Position numbers and translations under genes: made by a program
Shown here: in pieces, positions 1 to 7,940 of the stretch
Position numbering within the stretch: the stretch's first letter is position 1
Layout: every line of letters begins with the position of its first letter
Notes under the pieces: model-generated
What the model saw: only the letters and a program-made list of their open reading frames with translations
The model's database searches: none
What the model was told of the DNA's origin: nothing
Assembly (NCBI GenBank): GCA_019120515.1
Contig: DWUY01000090.1
Location: 1-40,354 of the forward strand
DNA from: Candidatus Blautia avicola
GTDB taxonomy: Bacteria > Bacillota > Clostridia > Lachnospirales > Lachnospiraceae
Direction: 5' to 3'
Length of the DNA: 40,354 nucleotides

Positions 1-40
1 AATTCATTAGGAAAGTATCAGATTCAGAGCAGACATAAAA

Positions 41-71
41 AGAGCAGTTCTAGGTAAAGTTGAACTGCTCT
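41..71 (-). terminator. Rho-independent terminator-like hairpin (minus strand)
   Basis: AGAGCAGTTC (41-50) / GAACTGCTCT (62-71) with A-run at 37-40, i.e. T-run on the minus strand. Confidence 0.5.
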
Positions 72-281
72 GAATGTGATTCTTTCCAATTGTACCAAGT
101 TGCGGACGATCAGCCGGTAAACTTATGGGGATTGTATCTTTTTCAGGAGCCGAAAAAGGTCATATTTCCCATAAAAATCTGGCATATCAGGCACTTTTTT
201 ACTGCCTGACAGATTTCCGGGCATGCTGCGCAGACCTTCCAGAGGGAGGTCTTAAAAAATCGGTATGGGGAAATCCGTGTT

Positions 282-1439
282 TTATGGGAAGGGAGCATAA
301 CTCCTCCCCAGCTGTCTCATAGAGGCACAGCCGCATTCCGGACAGATGGACAGGTCAACACCCCATACTGCTTTGAGCAGTTCTGCTATAGATAAGCCCA
401 TGTAACGCTGACGAAAACGCTGGCCTCCCTGGATCCGGAAGATCGTTTTCAGATTTCTGGACTTCATCCGGTTATTGAGGAATCCGTAGTACCGGATCTT
501 CTGGAAACCAGAGGGGAGTACATGCATCAGGAAGCGGCGGATAAACTCTCCGCAGCTGAGGGTGACCTGTCGTTTTGGGTCACCGGGTTTCTTTCCCCTT
601 GCAGAGAAAATCACTTCTGTTTTTGTAACCGAGAGGATCCGATTGTTTGAAATGGCGACCCGGTGGGTGTAACGGCCAAGGTACTCAATGGCATTGCCAA
701 ATCCATGAAAAGTCTTTTTGATATAAGGGCACCAGTCTTTCCTATAAAGACCGTCTTTGAAAGCCTTCCATTCCCAGGGAAGCTGCAATGCTTCACAGGA
801 AGCAGAGAAAACAAGTTTTCCCTGCTGGTACAGAGTATCCAGAAGAGAAAGATATTTCCCTTTGAACTTATTTCGAAGGACTCTGACCGGGATAAAAAAC
901 TTTGCAGAGGATTTCCGGATCCTGTGGTCAGGAGTCAGCCCTCCGCCAGAGAGGATGCAGTGCATATGAACATGGTAATCCAGTTCCTGGTTCCAGGTAT
1001 GGAGGACCTGGATGATCCCGGGCTTGGCGCCAAGATATTTCTGATCTGCGCTCAGTTCCAGAAGTGTTTCTGCGCAGCACTTATGGAGCAGGCCGTAAAG
1101 GAGCCTTTGATTGCAATAGATCAGGGGATTGAGTTCATGGGGAAGAGTAAACACTACATGGAAGTAAGGGGAATCTATGACTTCCGCCCTGCGCTTATCG
1201 ACCCAGATTTCTTTAAGGACAGCCTGGCAGTTGGGACAGTTCCGGTTCCGGCAGGAATTCTTGTGGAATTCCATGTGCCCGCATTCCCCGCACGTGCTGA
1301 TATTGACACCAAGTCTTCCGGATTTGCAGGCAAGGATTGCATGGGAAGCTTTCTTCTGTTCTTCTGACTGGAAATGTCCGGACTGACTGTAATCCTGATA
1401 AGAATGCTGCCAGATCTTCTGGATCTTGAGGTTACCCAT
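282..1439 (-). CDS. IS91 family transposase (zinc-ribbon N-terminus, Y2 HUH)
   Basis: CGECGHMEFHKNSCRNRNCPNCQ zinc-binding segment; HUH motif YHVHMHCIL; paired tyrosines in EYLGRYTHRVAISNNR (Y-x3-Y). Confidence 0.93.
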   Translation of the reverse strand: MGNLKIQKIWQHSYQDYSQSGHFQSEEQKKASHAILACKSGRLGVNISTCGECGHMEFHKNSCRNRNCPNCQAVLKEIWVDKRRAEVIDSPYFHVVFTLPHELNPLIYCNQRLLYGLLHKCCAETLLELSADQKYLGAKPGIIQVLHTWNQELDYHVHMHCILSGGGLTPDHRIRKSSAKFFIPVRVLRNKFKGKYLSLLDTLYQQGKLVFSASCEALQLPWEWKAFKDGLYRKDWCPYIKKTFHGFGNAIEYLGRYTHRVAISNNRILSVTKTEVIFSARGKKPGDPKRQVTLSCGEFIRRFLMHVLPSGFQKIRYYGFLNNRMKSRNLKTIFRIQGGQRFRQRYMGLSIAELLKAVWGVDLSICPECGCASMRQLGRSYAPFP

Positions 1440-2295
1440 GGAAATCACCTCCGGTCCGGTCAAAAGGGGATATTACATTTCTGGACGGATAAGAAGCCAG
1501 GTGGATATAGAGCAAGGTAGAATTCAGGGATCTGTGCCCCATAAGGTTTTTGATAGTCAGAAGGTCAGCCCCGTTTTCATAGAGATGGGTGCCAAAGGCA
1601 TGGCGGAAGGAATGGCAGGTGAGCCGGTGTTCCCAGCCAAGGGAATCTTCATGGGCCCGCATATGACGGCAGATATAAAAAGTATCAATGGGACGGGAAG
1701 GATCTGTCTGTTTCGGGAAAAGCCACCCGGTTGGTCGATTGTATGCAAACCAGTATTCGGTAAGGATATCAAGAGCGTTCCGTGAAAGGATGGCATAACG
1801 GTCAGAACGATTCTTGGAATGCGCGACATGGATCCGCATATTTTTCCGTTCAATATCACAGTAACGCAGGTTACAGACTTCGCCGACCCTGAGGCCGGCA
1901 GAGTACAGGAGGGAGACCATGGCTTTTGGCTTCAGGTCAGGAAGAGTAGAGATAAAGAACTCTGCTTCCTCCTGAGTTGGGACAAAAGGGAGATAGGAAT
2001 CAAACTTCCGCATAGGAAGCTGAGTAGGATCCCATGGTTTATGGAGAACATACATGGTAAAGAAACGCAGTTGGGAGATACAGGTGTTTATGGTACGGTC
2101 GGAGAGTGAACGGTTCTTCTGTAGCCAACGGATATACTCCCGGAGTTCCTCCCAGGAGACATCCTCGGGCTGTTTGAAGAGAATGGCCTGCAGGTAATCC
2201 AGATAAGAACGGATGTAAGTAGAATAAGATTTTACAGTGTGGGCAGTAAGCCCACGGAGGGAGATCATCTCCCGATAAACTTTTAAATAGTCCAT
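1432..2295 (-). CDS. Tyrosine recombinase/integrase associated with the IS91-like element
   Basis: SAM-like N-terminal domain; catalytic pattern R..HSFRHAFGTHL..GHRSLNSTLLYIH; overlaps the transposase start. Confidence 0.92.
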   Translation of the reverse strand: MDYLKVYREMISLRGLTAHTVKSYSTYIRSYLDYLQAILFKQPEDVSWEELREYIRWLQKNRSLSDRTINTCISQLRFFTMYVLHKPWDPTQLPMRKFDSYLPFVPTQEEAEFFISTLPDLKPKAMVSLLYSAGLRVGEVCNLRYCDIERKNMRIHVAHSKNRSDRYAILSRNALDILTEYWFAYNRPTGWLFPKQTDPSRPIDTFYICRHMRAHEDSLGWEHRLTCHSFRHAFGTHLYENGADLLTIKNLMGHRSLNSTLLYIHLASYPSRNVISPFDRTGGDFHG

Positions 2296-2541
2296 AACAG
2301 AACCTCCTTGAAAAGATACAGTAATTGATTGTCAGGTTACAGATTTTTCAAGGCGGCGGTCTTGGAAAAAGATCAGATATGTAGTTGTTGAATTTAAGAA
2401 TCCATGTTAAACTAAGCATAGCAGTTGGCGATGTTATGTGATTGTGAATTAGGGGTAATTCAACAATACAACATATATTCAAAAACTGCTACTTTTTTTG
2501 AAAAAAGTGGCGGAAACACGTACCTGGGGCTAGCCGTCGCG

Positions 2542-3819
2542 CTAGCGACTTGGTACAATTGCAGACAAAATCCTCGCAATTACCGTACTCCACCAGATCA
2601 TCACCTGCCCGCCGAACAGAGGCGGCAAAAGCAGCATAAGCAAAAGCATGAGAACCGGCTCTATAAATGTCAGCAAATAGGATAGCGCGCTTTTTTCCGA
2701 GGCGTAAAAGCTGGCTGTCGTGACGCGAGTAACTGCTACAAACGGGACGGAAATAAGAAAAATCGGAATGATTTTCGCCACTTCCACATTTACATCATTG
2801 GAGGTACCGAACAAAAGTCCCAGACTTCCTCTTGTGAGATACATAACAACGCAGCCGATTACAGCCAGAAGCATGGCAAAGGCATACGCCAACCTCCGAA
2901 TATTTTTCAGCCGTGCAAAGTCCCCTTCTCCGTAACACCGGCTAATGAGAGGCTGGCTGCCATCGCCCACGCCTTGAAAGATCAGGTAGATAATACAAAT
3001 CATATATGCAATGCAAGCGTATACTGCGATCGCCGATTCCCCTCCGTAAGAAGCGGAAAATCGGTTGATGATAATCAAAGAGATATTTGGGGACATGGCA
3101 AGGCCAAAAGGGGCAATCCCGATTTTCAGGACATACATTACCACCCTGCCCATTTTTGAAAACGGAATTTTTAAGGTAAACTGCTTCTTTTGGATAATGT
3201 AGACTAAAGCGATCAACATCGTGACGCCTTGCCCAATTACGGTAGCAATGGCAGCCCCGGCTACGCCTTGCTCCCATACCCATACAAAAAGATAGTCCAG
3301 AATGATATTGCTGATAAATCCCGCCATCATGGCGATCATAGCATAAAAGGAACCGCCGAGGTTACGGATCAAGGGGACAAGCCCCGTGCCGAAAACTTGC
3401 AGGATCGTACCAAAGGTAACGACCACAATATATTCTTCGGCCAAAGACAGCATCTTGCCGCTGGCCCCCAAAAGCCGCAGCAGTGGATTGTACCAGCATA
3501 AAACCCCAACGGTTAAAATGACGCTGAAGGCAATCATCAACCAGTTTGCTCCCGCTGTAAACATGCGGGCTTCTTTTTCCTTTTTCTCCGCTTTATTGAT
3601 TGAATAGTAAATTGCGCCGCCCATACCGATCCCCGTCCCAACAGCCTGGATAAAAGCGACGATAGGATATGCAATATTTACGGCAGAAAGTCCAACGTCC
3701 CCCAGACTGTTCCCCACGAAAAAGCCGTCTACAATCGCATAAACGCCGGACAGGGCAAAGGACAAGATGGACGGAAAAACATATTTGAAAAACAATTTCG
3801 TATCACGCGTTTGTATCAT
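2542..3819 (-). CDS. MATE family efflux transporter, C-terminus apparently cut by the IS end
   Basis: Multi-TM MATE protein; last residues AIVPSR* are encoded by the IS terminal repeat (ATTGTACCAAGTCGCTAG). Confidence 0.85.
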   Translation of the reverse strand: MIQTRDTKLFFKYVFPSILSFALSGVYAIVDGFFVGNSLGDVGLSAVNIAYPIVAFIQAVGTGIGMGGAIYYSINKAEKKEKEARMFTAGANWLMIAFSVILTVGVLCWYNPLLRLLGASGKMLSLAEEYIVVVTFGTILQVFGTGLVPLIRNLGGSFYAMIAMMAGFISNIILDYLFVWVWEQGVAGAAIATVIGQGVTMLIALVYIIQKKQFTLKIPFSKMGRVVMYVLKIGIAPFGLAMSPNISLIIINRFSASYGGESAIAVYACIAYMICIIYLIFQGVGDGSQPLISRCYGEGDFARLKNIRRLAYAFAMLLAVIGCVVMYLTRGSLGLLFGTSNDVNVEVAKIIPIFLISVPFVAVTRVTTASFYASEKSALSYLLTFIEPVLMLLLMLLLPPLFGGQVMIWWSTVIARILSAIVPSR

Positions 3820-4270
3820 TAGTATTCTTACCTCCGGCTTCCTGAAAAAGTTTTATAAACAGCGCGCCATCTTCGCTCAATCTGTGCATACGTTCGAGCC
3901 CCATTTTTTGAATGGCAGCCAATTCCGCTTTTCGCAATGCGGGCAAAATCGTGTCGGCGTATTCTCTCCCTGCCGCGGTGAATTGAATGCGTTTATTTCT
4001 TTTATCTCCCTGCATAGGGAATAATTCAACTAATTTTTTGTTTTCAAAGTCTTTCAAAATCATATTGACGGTTTGCTTGGGGATCAGCCATCGCTGGCTG
4101 ATTTTCTTTTGCGTACAATCCTCGCCTCCCTCGTCAATGGCCGTAAGGGCCAATAGGCAACTCACCGATATGCCATGGGTTTTGGCCCACTCTGTATATA
4201 CATAGTTTGTTTCCTGCCACACCGTGTAGTAGCGGTTTAATTCCTCGATCAATGCAGCTTTATTCTCCAT
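3803..4270 (-). CDS. MarR family transcriptional regulator
   Basis: wHTH segment ISQRWLIPKQTVNMILKDFENKKLVELFPMQGDKRNKRIQFTAAG; overlaps the MATE start. Confidence 0.88.
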   Translation of the reverse strand: MENKAALIEELNRYYTVWQETNYVYTEWAKTHGISVSCLLALTAIDEGGEDCTQKKISQRWLIPKQTVNMILKDFENKKLVELFPMQGDKRNKRIQFTAAGREYADTILPALRKAELAAIQKMGLERMHRLSEDGALFIKLFQEAGGKNTNDTNA

Positions 4271-4285
4271 CGTGCTCCTCCTTTA

Positions 4286-4311
4286 AAATTAGTACAGTTA
4301 TGTACTAATTT
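4286..4311. promoter_or_regulatory. Palindromic operator upstream of the marR-type gene
   Basis: Perfect 11-bp arms AAATTAGTACA-gtta-TGTACTAATTT just upstream of the MarR start. Confidence 0.7.
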
Positions 4312-4631
4312 AGTATAGTCCATATCCGTACTAATTGTCAAGTAGGAAGAAAAGTATTACTTTACGGCACATGAACATTTGCTCAAGGCACATATTTCCC
4401 CACATACAACAAGCGACGATACTCTTTTTTAAGAATATCGCCGCTTTGCTGTATCGTTTATGAAACCCGTCACATCAAGGCACTTTCAAAAATGGTGTGG
4501 CAAGCGCCTTTCTACTTTATAAATCCATTGATTTTGCTGGCTTTTTCAGAGATTTTCACGCTGCTGCCGTGGCATACGAAAAGTCCTCGTACATTTTAAA
4601 GCCCTCCTAATTTTCTAAAATTTGCCCTGTT

Positions 4632-4763
4632 TTACCGCGATTTGCCGGGTATGTAATTTCCGCCGAGATTATTAAAACATTCACAAAATAAGCAACGCAT
4701 GGTAAAATGCGGTATATCCGAGCCATCGAGAGTATTAAGAACATAGTAAAGATCCGTATGCAT
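4632..4763 (-). CDS. Possible small ORF/gene remnant with CLFCEC motif
   Basis: MHTDLYYVLNTLDGSDIPHFTMRCLFCECFNNLGGNYIPGKSR*; open frame extends upstream without ATG into the 3' end of the 4786-5727 ORF. Confidence 0.3.
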   Translation of the reverse strand: MHTDLYYVLNTLDGSDIPHFTMRCLFCECFNNLGGNYIPGKSR

Positions 4764-4785
4764 TCTATTTAGCTCTTTAATTTTA

Positions 4786-5727
4786 TCAATCAACCGGTAA
4801 TCGAAGTTGCTCCCATTTTTGAGATGACTCTACGTTGCATTCACCCACTTTCACCTTAAATCCGCCTCTACTCCACAGCCACAGAGGAGTATGAATATCT
4901 ATTGGACATCTCTGCGTGTCTCTAAATACTTCTTCCCATAGAGAGCTTACTTTCTCTCGTATATTAGGTTTTTCAGCTTCATCATGTGTGATCAATCCCA
5001 ATTTTTCACTTGCCTGTATAACATGGGTGTCTGGCGCAACCGTAATATACTGCCTGTCTTCCAGCTTTGCATCTGTATATTGGATCATCACATATAGCCA
5101 ATAATTCAAAATCTTTGTACCAGATAAATATGGGAACCCCTTTTTGTTTTTTAGAATATACTCTTTGATCTTTTTTACGGAATTATCATTATCCCAAAAC
5201 AGCTTTCTGACGTCACCCTGAAATTTATCCATAAATGTGTTGCACAGCCGTCCCCATATCTCTATATGTTTATTAGGCTGAAGGGCCACTTTATACCTTA
5301 ACAGTTTAGTGCGCAGCTCCTCTTGTTTCATTTTTACAACGTATTCTGGCGAAAATATGTCTCGGGTTTCAGTGTCAAGATATGCAGCTTTTGCTGCCTC
5401 CCACAGCTTATATGAATTTCTTTGGTAATTTAATGCCATAGGCAAAGTAAAATATAAATAGTTTTCCTTCGTACCTTTCCCTAACCCGGGATTTGCATCC
5501 TCTGGCATAATTTCTCCTCCAAGGCTTCCGTCATGATAAAGTTGCAAGAGATCTTCTACGTTCTTCAGAATGTTTTGTTTTTTTCGAGACTCAGTGTTAT
5601 TTCTTCCATTTTTTAGTATTCCTTTTTTAAATATCACTATTATAATACTCAAGTCATCAATCGACTTATTAGCTTTTTCTACTGTCTTGATTTTTGCAAG
5701 TAGTATCTCAGCATCTCTTAATTCCAC
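4786..5727 (-). CDS. Uncharacterised protein with possible HhH-GPD (DNA glycosylase-like) C-terminal fold
   Basis: FPYLSGTKILNYWL (HhH-like with Lys) followed by ITVAPDTHVIQASEKLGL (endonuclease III-like VDTHV Asp segment) and CPIDIHTPLWLWSR. Confidence 0.55.
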   Translation of the reverse strand: MELRDAEILLAKIKTVEKANKSIDDLSIIIVIFKKGILKNGRNNTESRKKQNILKNVEDLLQLYHDGSLGGEIMPEDANPGLGKGTKENYLYFTLPMALNYQRNSYKLWEAAKAAYLDTETRDIFSPEYVVKMKQEELRTKLLRYKVALQPNKHIEIWGRLCNTFMDKFQGDVRKLFWDNDNSVKKIKEYILKNKKGFPYLSGTKILNYWLYVMIQYTDAKLEDRQYITVAPDTHVIQASEKLGLITHDEAEKPNIREKVSSLWEEVFRDTQRCPIDIHTPLWLWSRGGFKVKVGECNVESSQKWEQLRLPVD

Positions 5728-6001
5728 ACTACATAGCTAAAATGATCATTCCAATTATAACATAGTTTATAGAATAAATTATACTATTTTCAGCGTCGAA
5801 CTTATCCAAGTCCTCCTGGGTTGCCACCCTTCTATATTTCACGCCATCATTTGCCTGGGAGTTTGACCCCACGTCCGTTCTCCTGCTGCTTCACCGTAGA
5901 AATTTCCTCTGTCCCTACCTATAAACTTCTTATAATAATAGGTTGAATTTCTCCTATTTTTGGATATAATAAAAGTAAAGACAGCAAAAGGAGGTTTCGT
6001 T

Positions 6002-6244
6002 ATGAATATCAACACTAAAAACCTGGTTTCTATCACCGAGGCTAATCAAAATTTCTCTAAGGTAGCGCGCCTCGTAGATGAGAACGGTTCTGCCATCATA
6101 TTGAAGAACAATGTTCCCCGATATCTGGTCATGGAATTCAGCGCCGCTGAACAAGAGCAGCTTGCTGCTGATGAAGATGTAATGGCTATTTCCAAACGTC
6201 TCATCGAAAAGAACCGACAGGCTTACGAGGTACTTGCCAAATGA
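6002..6244 (+). CDS. Phd/YefM family antitoxin
   Basis: MNINTKNLVSITEANQNFSKVARLVDENGSAIILKNNVPRYLVM; RBS AGGAGG upstream; overlaps doc by ATGA. Confidence 0.88.
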   Translation: MNINTKNLVSITEANQNFSKVARLVDENGSAIILKNNVPRYLVMEFSAAEQEQLAADEDVMAISKRLIEKNRQAYEVLAK

Positions 6245-6618
6245 TCCGATTATCCAAACCGCAGATATTTCTGCTGCACGAACAACTCATTGCAGAGACC
6301 GGAGGTTCATCCGGCCTGCGTGATGAAGGGATGCTGGACTCTGCGCTGAATGCTCCTTTCCAGACCTTTGGCGGGGAAGATGTCTATCCATCTCTCCAGC
6401 AGAAGGCAGCCCGGCTTTGCTTTGGTCTAGTAAAAAACCACCCCTTTGTAGACGGAAACAAACGTATCGGCGCACACGTTATGCTAGTGTTTCTTGCTTT
6501 AAATGGGATTGAATTGCAACATACGCAAACAGAATTATCCGATGTTATCCTGCAATTAGCAGCAGGCACCATTCAGTCTTCTGATTTACTGAGCTGGATA
6601 CTCGCACATCAGGTCTAA
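6241..6618 (+). CDS. doc: Doc (death-on-curing) family toxin, Fic fold
   Basis: Fic motif HPFVDGNKRIG; 125 aa; coupled to antitoxin. Confidence 0.92.
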   Translation: MIRLSKPQIFLLHEQLIAETGGSSGLRDEGMLDSALNAPFQTFGGEDVYPSLQQKAARLCFGLVKNHPFVDGNKRIGAHVMLVFLALNGIELQHTQTELSDVILQLAAGTIQSSDLLSWILAHQV

Positions 6619-6646
6619 AAAGCCGTTCTCCTAGGGATGGCTTTTT
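6617..6646 (+). terminator. Terminator downstream of doc
   Basis: AAAAAGCC (6617-6624) / GGCTTTTT (6639-6646). Confidence 0.6.
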
Positions 6647-6755
6647 CCATGCCACCGGCCACCACATTTTGCATGAATTCTGGCACGACATTCTCTGCAC
6701 AGAGGAATCATAAAAGGCAAAGGATTTTGATGAGTTTGATATTCCGCTCCTCCTA

Positions 6756-7574
6756 TCATTTTCTGCCCACTAACATCTTTGACTCGCCAAGCATCATCAT
6801 TGCCGCCCGGCGGTGAGAGCCAAATACCTCCTTTGCCGTGTCGATCAGGCGTACCTCCTCATATCCCATATCCCGGAGGTTTTGTGCAAACTCCTCCATA
6901 TCTCCATACATCCTTGGTTTCATTTCATCATTCAGTGCAAAGACGCCGCCCTTTTTCAGCACCCGCAGTGTCTCCAGCAGCAGTTTCTGTTTATCAGCCC
7001 CGGTAATATTATGATAAACATAATTACTCACCACAGCGTCAAAAGATTCATCTGGGAAATCCAGCTTGTTGGCGTCCCCGTGTTGAAAGATGCAACGGCT
7101 CCCTGCTCCTTCACTGGCGGCGTTTTTCTCACAAAGAGCCTGACTGTAGCTGTAAACTGCAGCCCAATAGTCGATCCCCATAACCTTTGCCTCCTGCCAT
7201 GTCAATGCAGCCCGGATGGATAATGCTCCGGAGCCGCAGCCTACGTCCAGCAGTGTTCCTTTGCCGTCATAATCCATATAGGACAGGATGGTCTGATGTA
7301 CCTGCTCCATGATCCTGCCTCCGTCAAAGGCATACTGCCGCCGGATCCATGTGATCCAGCCAAGAAGTGCCAGAAGCCCCACTACGGCGGTCACAAACAG
7401 GAGGCAAAGTACAGGAATATGGAGCACAGCAAACGACAGTACCGCCAGCAAAGCTGCCAGAGCTGTCAGCCCACACACCATATAAAACACCGGATCTGAC
7501 ATCCAGTTTCCGTAATCCTCGCCGTGAGTGCCAAGGCGGATCACTTTTTGAGATTTTTCATTCCGATCAGACAT
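6756..7574 (-). CDS. Class I SAM-dependent methyltransferase with N-terminal transmembrane segments
   Basis: Motif I LLDVGCGSGALSIRAA, motif II GDANKLDFPDESFDAVVSNYV; hydrophobic N-terminus. Confidence 0.88.
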   Translation of the reverse strand: MSDRNEKSQKVIRLGTHGEDYGNWMSDPVFYMVCGLTALAALLAVLSFAVLHIPVLCLLFVTAVVGLLALLGWITWIRRQYAFDGGRIMEQVHQTILSYMDYDGKGTLLDVGCGSGALSIRAALTWQEAKVMGIDYWAAVYSYSQALCEKNAASEGAGSRCIFQHGDANKLDFPDESFDAVVSNYVYHNITGADKQKLLLETLRVLKKGGVFALNDEMKPRMYGDMEEFAQNLRDMGYEEVRLIDTAKEVFGSHRRAAMMMLGESKMLVGRK

Positions 7575-7737
7575 AAGTTCCCTTCTTTCTTTTACATAAT
7601 TTAATCCTTGTGATCAGCATTTCTCTAAAACCATGTGAATCCGTTCACTGTAACTTCTCCCTGTGCAATATCTTTTTCATTGTATCTCCCATCGGATATA
7701 GTAAAATATAAATGGATATTTCTATAATTTTATTATA

Positions 7738-7753
7738 GTTAGTTTTAACTAAC
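7738..7753. promoter_or_regulatory. Operator-like palindrome upstream of methyltransferase
   Basis: GTTAGTT-TT-AACTAAC; near-copy at 11509-11524. Confidence 0.55.
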
Positions 7754-7807
7754 ATGTCAATAAATCTCTTTTCCTTCATCTCTTTTAAACTGCACTGTTA
7801 CACAAGA

Positions 7808-7915
7808 TTATCTTCCCTGATTTTGCGCTTTCTCCAAAATGGCAGCAAATAATCGAACAACTTCATTGATAAATTCGTTCAATTTAAGTATATCGGTTTT
7901 TAAATCAACGATAAT
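7808..7915 (-). pseudogene. Possible gene fragment (35-residue open frame, no ATG)
   Basis: IIVDLKTDILKLNEFINEVVRLFAAILEKAQNQGR*; bounded upstream by TAG. Confidence 0.2.
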
Positions 7916-7940
7916 CTAAATATATTCTTTCTAAAGGATT

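Larger units (their letters stand above)
87..2561 (-). mobile_element. IS91-like insertion element with Y2/HUH transposase, tyrosine recombinase and short terminal inverted repeats
   Basis: CAATTGTACCAAGT at 87-100 is repeated in inverted orientation as ACTTGGTACAATTG at 2548-2561 (extends to CAATTGTACCAAGTYGC); encloses both recombinase ORFs; several hairpins near both ends. Confidence 0.7.

Noticed and set aside
663-1367. 234-aa plus-strand ORF
   Set aside because: Antisense to the well-supported IS91 transposase; composition is not protein-family-like.
6002-6618. Phd/Doc as a novel system
   Set aside because: Both proteins match a well-known toxin-antitoxin architecture; nothing unusual seen beyond the standard ATGA coupling.
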